Shown here piece by piece: positions 7,800 through 16,238 of a stretch of 64,000 nt of DNA. This DNA comes from CAYXWM01 sp964468805 (GTDB lineage: Bacteria; Bacillota; Clostridia; Lachnospirales; WRBF01), in contig CAYXWM010000002.1 in the NCBI GenBank assembly GCA_964468805.1, positions 1 through 64,000 on the forward strand, written 5' to 3'. The notes under the pieces were generated by a model. The model saw only the letters and a list, made by a program, of their open reading frames with translations. It made no database searches and had not been told where the DNA came from. Within the stretch, counting starts at the first letter, position 1. Each line of letters opens with the position of its first letter. Both the position numbers and the translations under genes were made by a program.

Positions 7800-9635
7800 T
7801 TAGTCCGCATAATAAACTATTACTATTTCTTTTGTACTGTTGAGCCAATCCACATGGCAGCCCAAGTTTTCAGCGGCGAAACGTATAGGAACCATGGTTC
7901 TGTCGTTAATGCTCTTTGGAGCTACGTCTATTCCTTTGTTTGATCCGTTTACCTTAATCGTCTTGTTGTCAAGCCACATTTCTACCTTTTTCCCGGAATG
8001 CTGCAAAGAGATTTGACGGGAATAGCTGTCCCAGCCTACATTGCCGCCCATTTTCTCTACTATAGCACGAATAGGCACCATAGTGCGGTCTGAATATATA
8101 ATGGGTGTTGTTCCTCGACCGGGGTCTATTTCTTCAACCGTACCGTTTACGCTCATCATGGGGTCGTTAAGTTTCATAAGAATAAACCGTTTGCGTGAGC
8201 CTGAATCCGAGCCGTTGCCACCCAATATTTCATTACCTGTGGTAACTTTAATTTGAGATGATGCAGGACCCAGCTTTTCGGGAATTCCTTCAAAAGGTCT
8301 TGCTTCCGCAAGGACTTGACGAACGGTATAGTAATAGGTTCTGTTGCTATCTACATTTACGTCAACAAATTTATTGCCGGTGATATAGAAATCCGTAACG
8401 GAAATTCCTTCAACTCCCGATCTTTCGGAACGATAAAGTCTGTATCCAAGACCACCGCTTAAAGAGTTCCAATTTAATTTGACACCTACTGCAATTGCTT
8501 CCAAATCAAAGCCGCCGGGGTTGGGTTCATTTGACGGAGTTGGGGTTGGAGTAGGAGAAGGAGTTCGAGTAGGTGTCGGGGTTGGTGTTGGGGTTGGAGT
8601 TGGGGTTGGAGTTGGTGTTGGGGTAGGACCGGTGGAAGAACCGCCGCTTAAAACCAACTCGGCAAAGCCGATAAATGTATAAAATCCATTGATATTTGCA
8701 TTTGTAACTTTAACTTCAAACTTCAAATTACTGATTCCCGATACATTTATCGAAAATCTTTGAGGAAGCTGGTCGGCTGAAATATCCATTGTTTTCAACA
8801 AAGAATTGTCCCCGTAAATGTTAACGGTAGTCCCAACGGAATAGTTTTGGGGAACGCCTACAATGCCGGAAAAGGTTTGATATTTGCCTTCAATGTTATA
8901 CGAAGCCGTTCCGTCGCTTCCGTAAAAATCTAACCACAAGGCATTTTTATATTTTTTGCCGCCCATAGTCAGCGAATCTGCCCCGTTTGTGGGAAAATCT
9001 TTGAAACGAGAACCCGAAACTTTGTTAAAGGGTTGATAATTGTCTACCAAATTTGTTCCGGAGGAATATGACGAGTCTGTATACCAATCATCCGAATCTT
9101 GGTTAGGGGTAGAATCAGAATCTGAACCGTAGGATGAACCGGTAGAAAGCTCTAATTCGGCAAAACCTATATATGTATAAAATCCGTTTATATTTGCATC
9201 TGTTTCTATAACTTCAAACTTTAAATTACTGACTCCGGAAACATTAATTGAAAATCTTTGAGGAAGTTGATCCGCTGAAACTTCCATCGTTTTAAGCAAA
9301 GAATTGTCACCGTAGATGTTTACGGTAGTACCTACGGAATAGTTTTGCGGAACGCCTACAATACCGGATACTGTATTGTAAATGCCCTCTATATTATAAG
9401 AAGCCGTTCCGTCATTTCCATAAAAATCCAAAGCAAAGGCATTTTTATACTTTTTGCCGCCCATAGTCAGGGTATCGGAGCCGCTTGAGGGAAATTCCTT
9501 AAAGCTGCCGGTTTTATTAAAAGGTTTGTAATTATCCACCAAATTCGTTGTTGCCGCATAGACCGTGGTTGAACCTATCATAAGACCGGTCAACATTACT
9601 ATCATAAGCAAAAAAGCCAAAAACTTCTTTTTCAT
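7800..9635 (-). CDS. secreted protein: twin NPCBM domains, PT linker, Fn3-like, copper amine oxidase N-terminal domain
   Basis: 611 residues. A signal peptide (about 1-28, ending VYAATT) is followed by two near-identical NPCBM/NEW2-type galactose-binding-fold domains (about 30-166 and 194-333), each with TMGGKKYKNA, YNIEG, VPQNYSVGTTVNIYGDNS and NGFYT-IGFAEL. A Pro-Thr repeat linker follows (about 337-370), then an Fn3-like domain and a C-terminal copper-amine-oxidase N-terminal (stalk) domain with paired TMVPIR motifs. No catalytic domain is visible. NPCBM modules usually bind carbohydrate and the stalk domain is common in clostridial surface proteins, so a cell-surface carbohydrate-binding role is likely. 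ATG 9635 follows AGGAGG. The linker DNA is a GTTGGGGTTGGA-type tandem repeat (about 8540-8630) prone to length change. Confidence 0.85.
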   Translation of the reverse strand: MKKKFLAFLLMIVMLTGLMIGSTTVYAATTNLVDNYKPFNKTGSFKEFPSSGSDTLTMGGKKYKNAFALDFYGNDGTASYNIEGIYNTVSGIVGVPQNYSVGTTVNIYGDNSLLKTMEVSADQLPQRFSINVSGVSNLKFEVIETDANINGFYTYIGFAELELSTGSSYGSDSDSTPNQDSDDWYTDSSYSSGTNLVDNYQPFNKVSGSRFKDFPTNGADSLTMGGKKYKNALWLDFYGSDGTASYNIEGKYQTFSGIVGVPQNYSVGTTVNIYGDNSLLKTMDISADQLPQRFSINVSGISNLKFEVKVTNANINGFYTFIGFAELVLSGGSSTGPTPTPTPTPTPTPTPTPTPTRTPSPTPTPTPSNEPNPGGFDLEAIAVGVKLNWNSLSGGLGYRLYRSERSGVEGISVTDFYITGNKFVDVNVDSNRTYYYTVRQVLAEARPFEGIPEKLGPASSQIKVTTGNEILGGNGSDSGSRKRFILMKLNDPMMSVNGTVEEIDPGRGTTPIIYSDRTMVPIRAIVEKMGGNVGWDSYSRQISLQHSGKKVEMWLDNKTIKVNGSNKGIDVAPKSINDRTMVPIRFAAENLGCHVDWLNSTKEIVIVYYAD

Positions 9636-9875
9636 AGAATCCTCCTTTTAAATATTGCTAACATGGGGAAAAAATTTCGCTGATGCTTTTATACCAATCC
9701 TTTGTATAGTTTCGTTTGAAGAAGGATCGGCATTGTAAAATACAATTGAATATTCCTCCCTTTCTTTATTCATTGATTGAATGTATCAGTATTTTCAAAG
9801 CTTACCATAATCTCAGTTTTTTTAATATTAACAGAATTACAATAGATATGGATTATCTTACAAAAAAATCTATTC

Positions 9876-11027
9876 TTACTGTTTACTTTCTACCAGGGAT
9901 ACCCAAAATACCATAAGCTCATCTTTATTATTTAAAATATATTCGTCATCAAGGAAAACAAGGTTCATTTCTTTAAGCGGAAGCTCACTGTCGCCTCTCA
10001 CATCGGTTCGTGACGGCCATGAGCCCTTTTGTATGTAAGGTTTATATCCAACGCCCTGTCCGTCGGTTTCCCCGTATATCCACCTAATAAACAACTTGGC
10101 GGCATTTATATTTTTTGCTCCGCCCGCAAGCATGATTTTATTTTGGGAAGCAACCCCGGCAAAGGGAGCAATATCATTATCTACAGCTATTGCATAACCC
10201 ACGTCGCATAAGCGAATCTTGCTGGAAACCATAATACCAACCATTGGGTATTTAATTCCCGGGGCACCAACGCCTTCTGCCACTTCATCGCTGGAATTGG
10301 TCAGGGTTAGCCCGTTTTGAACAAGCATTCTGAAAAAGGTTTTCCCGGCACCTTCTCCCGGTAAAGCCTCAAGTTCCTTGCCGTACCTTTCTTTATACGA
10401 ATCGGCCAGCACCGCTTCATTCTTCACCATCATATTTATAAAGGCAAACGTAGTCTCGCTTCTTATTGGGTTTGGCATAAGCACCTTTCCTCGCCACTTC
10501 TCCTCAGTAAGCTCCCACCAGTTGCTTATGGGTGATTTACTGTAAACGCTGTTATTATAAGCGAACATTACCGCTTCATACATTAAAGCCGGAATCTTAG
10601 CGTTATCGTCAATGCGTTTGCCCTCCAAAAAAGACGGTATGTACGGATAAATATAGCCGTTGGGTAAAAGCTCTTTTTCCAATAAGCCACCGGCGGAACA
10701 GAGCAAAATATCACATTCATACACGCCATCATCAACTGTTTTTTTGAGCATTTCTATAATCTCATTCGTGCGAACATCGTACATTTTTACAGTCAATCCG
10801 GGATACTGCTTTTCAAAAGATTTAATTACATCAGACATTCTTGTGGAGGAAGAATAAATAGTCAATATTTCTTCCTCAAGAGCCTTTTTATACAGCTCCT
10901 CCACAGTTTCATTGCCATCTGATTCTGCTTTTTCGATCCATACAGCAAGGGAGTTATCTTGTTTTTCTTGGCAGCCTGACATTAAAATAATAAAACACAC
11001 CATAAAAAGCGAAAAAAACCTTTTCAT
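9876..11027 (-). CDS. extracellular solute-binding lipoprotein (iron/small-ion-type)
   Basis: 383 residues with a lipoprotein signal peptide ending LMSGC at residue 19. The fold elements EEEILTIYSSS, FEKQYPGLTV, WWELTEEKWRGKVLMPNP and the AAKLFIRWI helix resemble the AfuA/FutA-like Fe3+ and related solute-binding family. No permease or ATPase gene is nearby. It starts four bases after the stop of another binding-protein gene (11032-12651) and both are divergent from a YesN/YesM two-component pair, so they may be ligand presenters for the kinase rather than transporter parts. Confidence 0.8.
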   Translation of the reverse strand: MKRFFSLFMVCFIILMSGCQEKQDNSLAVWIEKAESDGNETVEELYKKALEEEILTIYSSSTRMSDVIKSFEKQYPGLTVKMYDVRTNEIIEMLKKTVDDGVYECDILLCSAGGLLEKELLPNGYIYPYIPSFLEGKRIDDNAKIPALMYEAVMFAYNNSVYSKSPISNWWELTEEKWRGKVLMPNPIRSETTFAFINMMVKNEAVLADSYKERYGKELEALPGEGAGKTFFRMLVQNGLTLTNSSDEVAEGVGAPGIKYPMVGIMVSSKIRLCDVGYAIAVDNDIAPFAGVASQNKIMLAGGAKNINAAKLFIRWIYGETDGQGVGYKPYIQKGSWPSRTDVRGDSELPLKEMNLVFLDDEYILNNKDELMVFWVSLVESKQ

Positions 11028-11031
11028 TATT

Positions 11032-12651
11032 TCACCTATCCCTTTCTTTTTTCAGAGTATCATACACCTGTTGGGAAGCATTAATAAGCTTATCGATATT
11101 CATAGACCTGTAACCCTCCAAGTAATCCGCCCATGCAGAGTCATCAAAGGGGTCAGCCTTTCCGGTGATAAAATCAACAATACTTTGTTCCGTATATGCG
11201 TCAATTCTACTTCTCAATGCCTGCATTTCATCAGCGTTATCCCCGGAAAACATAATAAAATCCATATATTCCTCCGGTCGGTACATTTTATAAATGCGAT
11301 AGGCTCTGGCGTTTATATAAGCCTGGTCAGCATCGGAACCGCTCCATGTTACGCTGTTAACGTATTGCGGATAGGTATAAAAGGGGCCGACCTTGCAAAA
11401 ATGCTTGTTTTGCATTGTTTCGCTCAGGTAATTAATTACCTTGATTTTAGCCGGGTTACCGTAGGAGTCTATATCGGTAGATGCCGCAAAGTCCCAATCT
11501 ACGCCCTTTTCGCCATACCATGAAATGAGAAAGGCCTCTTCGCTTAACATAAGGTCAAGAAGCCGAAAAGCCGCCTCGGGGTTTTGACAGGTTGAGGTAA
11601 TAACGCCGCCTATTTGGGGAAGCGGTGTTTTAATTGTAGAGTTTTTGGCTCCGTCCGGACCGGAAAGAGGCGGCAAGTGAATATAATTACCTATCATTTC
11701 TACGGAACTTTGCAACATCACGTCGGTTATTCCGTTTGAAGTAAAACCGCCCAAAAGATTATCGGGGTTATTTGCAAGCTCTGAAAGTTGCTCCTTATCC
11801 AGAGAAAACTGAAGCGGATGCAAAAGCCCGTCAGAGTATAATTTGTTTAGGTATTGCATTGCATTTCGCCATCGGTCCGTAACAGGTGCAAAACTTACTT
11901 TACCGCCGTCTACAACCATTCTTGAATTGTCCGGGTCGTTGTAAATAAAGGAGTTTATAATAAAGTTAAAGCTTTCAAGGCTTGCATCATCCATTGCTCC
12001 TGCCATGGGAATTTCATCCCGCAGCCCGTTTCCGTTGGGATCGTTATTTTTGAAAGCAAGCAGTACCTCATAAAAACGTTCGGTTGTTTGGGGTATAGTC
12101 AGTTTAAGTTTTTTCAGCCAGTTAACGTTAATCCAGTATACCTGTGCTGTTTGAGAAGTGTCTGAAATGTCAATAGCCGGAACATAATATAGGGTTCCGT
12201 CAGGAGAGCTGATTGTAGCTTTTAAGTCATAGGGTTCAAAGGAATTGAGTATGTGACTAAAGTTGGTATCCTCAGATACATAAGAATTTAAGGGTATAAT
12301 ATACCCCTTTGCACCATATTCCTGCATTAGTGCATGGTTGGTGGGAAAATCGCTGCCCCGATTAAATGAAAGAAAGATGTCTGTCTTCACATTTTCAGAG
12401 GCAATTATTTTTTCCAGATATTCAGCCGAATAAGTTTCCGGAATAAAATTAAATTCAATAGGTTGCCCTGTTTTTTCCTCTAAGAGTTTCTTGTAATAAT
12501 TGGTGTCAATGTTACGGATAAACGGGCTGTCCGGCAGGGCTACAACCAAGGCTTTACGAGAATCCACGTTTTTACCCAATAAATTTGCTGTAATTACGGT
12601 TAAACCTATAAGTACGGCTAATATAGTGCAGATAAAAAAAGTCTTTTTTAT
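11032..12651 (-). CDS. extracellular solute-binding protein family 1, LplA-like; apparent AUA start
   Basis: About 539 residues with the organisation of large family-1 (LplA-like) binding proteins: EFNFIPETYS, NDPNGNGLRDEIPM and FRLLDLMLSEEAF are typical. The frame stays open upstream of the first possible TTG (12579) through a clear hydrophobic leader (KKTFFICTILAVLIGLTVIT) that must be the signal peptide, yet no ATG, GTG or TTG precedes it. The codon just before KKT is ATA (12649-12651), spaced five bases from GGCGGTG (12657-12663), a near-ideal ribosome site. So translation probably starts at AUA, or an ATG has mutated or been misread. No permease lies nearby. Confidence 0.75.
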   Translation of the reverse strand: MKKTFFICTILAVLIGLTVITANLLGKNVDSRKALVVALPDSPFIRNIDTNYYKKLLEEKTGQPIEFNFIPETYSAEYLEKIIASENVKTDIFLSFNRGSDFPTNHALMQEYGAKGYIIPLNSYVSEDTNFSHILNSFEPYDLKATISSPDGTLYYVPAIDISDTSQTAQVYWINVNWLKKLKLTIPQTTERFYEVLLAFKNNDPNGNGLRDEIPMAGAMDDASLESFNFIINSFIYNDPDNSRMVVDGGKVSFAPVTDRWRNAMQYLNKLYSDGLLHPLQFSLDKEQLSELANNPDNLLGGFTSNGITDVMLQSSVEMIGNYIHLPPLSGPDGAKNSTIKTPLPQIGGVITSTCQNPEAAFRLLDLMLSEEAFLISWYGEKGVDWDFAASTDIDSYGNPAKIKVINYLSETMQNKHFCKVGPFYTYPQYVNSVTWSGSDADQAYINARAYRIYKMYRPEEYMDFIMFSGDNADEMQALRSRIDAYTEQSIVDFITGKADPFDDSAWADYLEGYRSMNIDKLINASQQVYDTLKKERDR

Positions 12652-12656
12652 ATAAA

Positions 12657-12663
12657 CACCGCC
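12657..12663 (-). promoter_or_regulatory. Shine-Dalgarno site pointing to an AUA start
   Basis: GGCGGTG on the minus strand, preceded by A, differs from AGGAGGTG by one base and lies five bases before an ATA codon in frame with the signal peptide. No canonical start codon lies at a usable distance in that frame; the GTG within the site is in another frame that stops after three codons. Confidence 0.55.
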
Positions 12664-12675
12664 TATCCTTTTTTT

Positions 12676-12711
12676 GAACCTGTATTCAATATAATTTTGA
12701 ATACAGGTTCT
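12676..12711. repeat. perfect 12-bp inverted repeat in the divergent promoter region
   Basis: GAACCTGTATTC and GAATACAGGTTC are separated by 12 bases, between the binding-protein operon (minus) and the response regulator (plus). It may be a leader hairpin of the minus transcript or a binding site for the divergent regulator. It is followed by A-rich sequence and the ribosome site on the minus strand, so it is not an ordinary terminator. Confidence 0.5.
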
Positions 12712-12862
12712 TCATATCATACCACTGTTTATTACTTTTTTACAACAAAATCGGAACATAATCCATATAAATTATAACCTTATGCATACGTTTGTTTTAA
12801 CACCGCTAATAATTATGTTATAATTACATTAATCAAGTTTAAGATGATTGTGAGGTGATAAC

Positions 12863-13615
12863 TTGTACGGTGTGTATATTGTTGACGACGAAAAATTGAT
12901 GGTTGAGAATATAATAAGCAGCGTTTCCTGGGCCGAAAACGGATTTGAAATAATCGGACATAATATTCACCCCAAAAAAGCTGTAGCGGAAATTCTGTCA
13001 CTTAAACCACATCTGGTTTTTTGTGATTTGAAAATGCCCGATTTGGACGGAATAGGGTTAATAAAAAAAATTAGGGAAGAAGGGCAAGACTGCGAATTTG
13101 TTATGCTCAGTGCTTTTGGAGAATTTGAAGCCAGCCGAAGCTTTTATCGCCTTGATGGGTTTGATTATCTCCTAAAGCCGTTGAAACAGCAGGAAGCCGA
13201 ATTGATATTGGAGAAACTGTCCCGAAAAATTTCAGCTAAAGAAAATATGAGGCCGTCGACTGCTTTTAAGCAGTCAAACACAAGAGCCTTTGACGAAATG
13301 ATTGAGTATATCACAGAAAATATCAGAAAAAAATATACCCTTGATAAACTGTCCCGGCAATTTGGTATTTCTCCATCCCACATTTGCGGTTTGTTTTCAA
13401 AATACTACCAGTCAACACTGACTATTTTTTTAACCAATCTCCGGATGAAAGAAGCGGCGCGCCTCATATCCGAAACAGACAAGGCTTTTAAGGAAATTGC
13501 CCCGGATTGCGGATATTCGGATTATTTTTATTTTTACAGGGTGTTTAAAGCGTACTGGGGATTATCGCCCACAGACTACAGGCAAAAATATGGGGTGCTC
13601 CCCAATGAACAATAA
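12863..13615 (+). CDS. YesN-type response regulator with AraC HTH
   Basis: 250 residues: an N-terminal receiver domain with acidic pair IVDDEK, the phospho-acceptor in FCDLKMPD (about residue 55), conserved Ser in MLSAF and Lys in YLLKPL, then a C-terminal AraC-type double helix-turn-helix (about 145-245; LSRQFGISPSHICGLF and ECGYSDY-like DCGYSDYFYFYRVF). Start is TTG 12863 after GAGGTG (12852-12857). The kinase gene overlaps its 3' end. It probably controls the divergent binding-protein operon. Confidence 0.92.
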   Translation: MYGVYIVDDEKLMVENIISSVSWAENGFEIIGHNIHPKKAVAEILSLKPHLVFCDLKMPDLDGIGLIKKIREEGQDCEFVMLSAFGEFEASRSFYRLDGFDYLLKPLKQQEAELILEKLSRKISAKENMRPSTAFKQSNTRAFDEMIEYITENIRKKYTLDKLSRQFGISPSHICGLFSKYYQSTLTIFLTNLRMKEAARLISETDKAFKEIAPDCGYSDYFYFYRVFKAYWGLSPTDYRQKYGVLPNEQ

Positions 13616-15275
13616 AATTAAGAAAAATATGGCGTTGTTGTTTACTGTGTTGTTTTTTGTGATTTTTGCGGTATGGCTGTTGTTTTACATATTTATGGCC
13701 GGCAACATATATTTAAGCACTGAAAAACAGCTTGATACAACCGCAAAGAACATAGTATCAGATTTGGGCAGCCAATTTAACAATTTGGAGCAGGTGTCCT
13801 ACAATCTGTCCGGCCTTGAAGATATGAGAAAATTTACGGTGGAAAGCAATATTGAGGTACGCTTGGCTCATGCAAAGCGTATAAAGGAATATTTAAAAAA
13901 CAGCCGTTATAACCCTTCTTTTGCAGACAACCTTATCGTTTTCGGCTCAAACAACAATTTTTATCGCTTTGCCGGCAAGATGCCAAACAACTCCTGTTCA
14001 TATTTGGGTAACGTTATAAAAAATATGAATCTGCCGGAACATATAAACATTAATTTGGCGGGTAAAGGTTATATCGGTTATGGTATATCGGTTTTGGATG
14101 AAGAAAAAAACGGAACCGGCGTTATTGTTATGCTCATAGAGGAAGAACAGCTAAGGGAAGTTTTTTACAACTATAACCCGGATAATTCATTGCTTATTGC
14201 CGTAGCCGCAGGAGGTAAAATTATTGCGGCAAACACCCAAACAAAGGCTGACCTTGAAAAACTAAGCACAGATAAGGTGGGTGCTGTAATAAAAAAACAT
14301 ATAGGGGTTACTCCCTTTGAAATTATCGTATCTGCCAATGACGATTATCTTAAGTCCTCCACTTATTATTTTACAATTGCAGCTACTCTTACTGTTCTTG
14401 TTTTCTTTGCGGCCCTTTTCATATTTGCCCGTGAACAGGGCAGACGCTTTTTTATCCCTATAGCAAAAGTCATGCAAAGCGTTGAAACCCTGGACAGCTA
14501 TAACAGCGAAAACCTTCTGCCGGCTACAGAAAGTGAGGAATTCGACAGACTCATCGAGAAAATTAACGATATGCTTAGGCGGCTTGACAAAAAAAATGAC
14601 GAAGTTGTGCGATCCCAACTTCTTTTGAAAAACTCTGAAATAGAAAAGCAAAAGGCGTTGATTTTCTCTCTCAAAAAGCAAATTAATGCACATTTCACCA
14701 TTAATACACTAAGTACCATTAAAATTCTGGTGGAGCGTTCGGATTTGGAAACTGCCTCCTCGGTTATAGAAGGACTTTCCGATATAGTACGTTATGCTTT
14801 TAACAAGGATGAGTTTATAACTCTGTTGGAGGAAATGTCTCTGCTTAGGGACTATATCGCCATTATGAACACTCGCTATAATAATAAGCTGGAGTTAAGA
14901 CTGGAAATCGATGACAGCCTTATGGATATTCGTATACCCAGAATGTTATTACAACCCTTATTGGAAAACGCCATTTTGCATGGGTTTCGAAATCGGGATG
15001 AGGGCTGTATTATTGAAGTATGTGCTGAGGATTGCGGCGGCAAAATGCGAATTTCCGTAAAAGATAACGGTGACGGCATAGACGAGAACACCCTATACCT
15101 GCTTGAGGAGAAACTGAATTTTTCTCAAGCTATACCCGAGGGAATAGAAAATATTGCACTTGCCAATATAAAAAACCGCCTATCCTCTCAGTATGGCGGT
15201 GAGTATTTGCTTTCTGTAGAAAACGGCGATGAAAAAGGAGCGGTAGTTATAATTGAAATACCTGCAAGCAGGTGA
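13605..15275 (+). CDS. YesM-type sensor histidine kinase
   Basis: 556 residues. A first membrane helix (about 10-30), an extracellular sensor region of about 240 residues, a second helix (about 270-290), a HAMP-like region, then a His_kinase domain with the QINAHFTINTLSTI box (a variant of QINPHFLYNTL; phospho-His present, Pro replaced by Ala) and an HATPase with LLQPLLENA N-box and DNGDGID G-box. ATG 13605 lies within the end of the response regulator, so the two are co-translated. The large extracellular domain and the neighbouring binding proteins suggest sensing of an extracellular solute. Confidence 0.92.
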   Translation: MNNKIKKNMALLFTVLFFVIFAVWLLFYIFMAGNIYLSTEKQLDTTAKNIVSDLGSQFNNLEQVSYNLSGLEDMRKFTVESNIEVRLAHAKRIKEYLKNSRYNPSFADNLIVFGSNNNFYRFAGKMPNNSCSYLGNVIKNMNLPEHININLAGKGYIGYGISVLDEEKNGTGVIVMLIEEEQLREVFYNYNPDNSLLIAVAAGGKIIAANTQTKADLEKLSTDKVGAVIKKHIGVTPFEIIVSANDDYLKSSTYYFTIAATLTVLVFFAALFIFAREQGRRFFIPIAKVMQSVETLDSYNSENLLPATESEEFDRLIEKINDMLRRLDKKNDEVVRSQLLLKNSEIEKQKALIFSLKKQINAHFTINTLSTIKILVERSDLETASSVIEGLSDIVRYAFNKDEFITLLEEMSLLRDYIAIMNTRYNNKLELRLEIDDSLMDIRIPRMLLQPLLENAILHGFRNRDEGCIIEVCAEDCGGKMRISVKDNGDGIDENTLYLLEEKLNFSQAIPEGIENIALANIKNRLSSQYGGEYLLSVENGDEKGAVVIIEIPASR

Positions 15276-15322
15276 AATAAATACGAAAGGATGTTAATAC
15301 GGCAGTATTAAAATAGCATAAT

Positions 15323-15952
15323 CTATCCTGTATTTAATTGAATATCAGCAAAATACCAATTATCGGATGCCTTTCTTATGTTAATCAGCTTCCGATAATC
15401 CGGCGAATCCCAAAAATCATTGGTATTCGCCTTGCTGTCATCAGATACATATATCAATATCCTATCATTTATGAACCCTTTGCTAATATAAAATACTGCA
15501 TTTATAATACCATCTTTGTTTTGAATATAGACCTTTTTGTTATGTGAAACCATTCTGTAGGGGACTATGTAAGTGTTAATATTAATTTGAGTTAACCGGT
15601 TTTCTTTATACATTTCAATAATTTCTTCCCTACCGGCTTTATGTATAATAAAGTCTATATCCAAATACAGGGGCGAATAAGTTCTGAAAATAAAATAGAA
15701 AATTATCACAAGCATTAAGAAAAACGGAATAAACGCCTTAATTTTGATTATCCTATACTTTATTATCAGGTAAACCAAAGAACAAATGAATAAAATTATG
15801 AACAAAATTCGAAATCCAAGTAATACAAGTCCAAAAATTAAATTAAAGCCCAAACTATCAACAGCAAGAATTAAATCAAACCTAAGCCAATCCATTAAAA
15901 TATATATGAGAGCTACAATTACATAAACAAATATTATTTTATTTTTTTTCAT
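15323..15952 (-). CDS. membrane protein of unknown family
   Basis: 209 residues. Three or four hydrophobic helices fill residues 5-105 (VYVIVALIYILMDW, LIFGLVLLGFRILFIILFIC, FIPFFLMLVIIFYFIF), followed by a polar domain of about 100 residues that looks strand-rich (INTYIVPYRMV, KKVYIQNKDGIINAVFY, RILIYVSDD). I do not recognise the family. ATG 15952 begins MKKNKIIF but has only weak ribosome-site matches. The gene converges on the kinase gene; composition is more AT-rich than its neighbours. Confidence 0.6.
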   Translation of the reverse strand: MKKNKIIFVYVIVALIYILMDWLRFDLILAVDSLGFNLIFGLVLLGFRILFIILFICSLVYLIIKYRIIKIKAFIPFFLMLVIIFYFIFRTYSPLYLDIDFIIHKAGREEIIEMYKENRLTQININTYIVPYRMVSHNKKVYIQNKDGIINAVFYISKGFINDRILIYVSDDSKANTNDFWDSPDYRKLINIRKASDNWYFADIQLNTG

Positions 15953-16152
15953 GCTATCACACTCTCTATATCAAAGGCTCTGCTACAAATGAATAAAATT
16001 TATTACCACATTGCCTAAGAATAAGTATATTTTACACGACAGGTTGCCAAAAGAAAACATTTATTATTTATTTTATACACCGGAAAAGAAGTGTTTTCAG
16101 ATACCGGGATTTTCAAGCATATATAATACTTAAAATCTGTTTAAAAGTATGT

Positions 16153-16158
16153 TATAAT
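16153..16158 (+). promoter_or_regulatory. -10 element upstream of the hydrogenase gene
   Basis: TATAAT at 16153-16158 preceded by TG-less AT-rich sequence; the -35 is poor (TTAAAA). A short ATTGGGT/ACCCAAT hairpin (16175-16195) lies in the leader. Confidence 0.4.
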
Positions 16159-16238
16159 AGACAACGTTTGTTGAATTGGGTAACATAAACCCAATGTTCT
16201 AATACCGACTAGAATGCTAAGACAGAAGGAGTATTTCA

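Noticed and set aside
9716..9916. 66-codon frame upstream of the NPCBM gene
   Set aside because: Overlaps the end of the binding-protein gene on the other strand and lacks a ribosome site.
10912..11523. 203-codon plus-strand frame
   Set aside because: Antisense to two well-supported binding-protein genes.
16166..16183. Rex-like operator TTGTTGA-N-GTAACA before the hydrogenase gene
   Set aside because: The right half is out of register with the TTGTTAA-N4-TTAACAA consensus and the site lies downstream of the -10; too weak to call.
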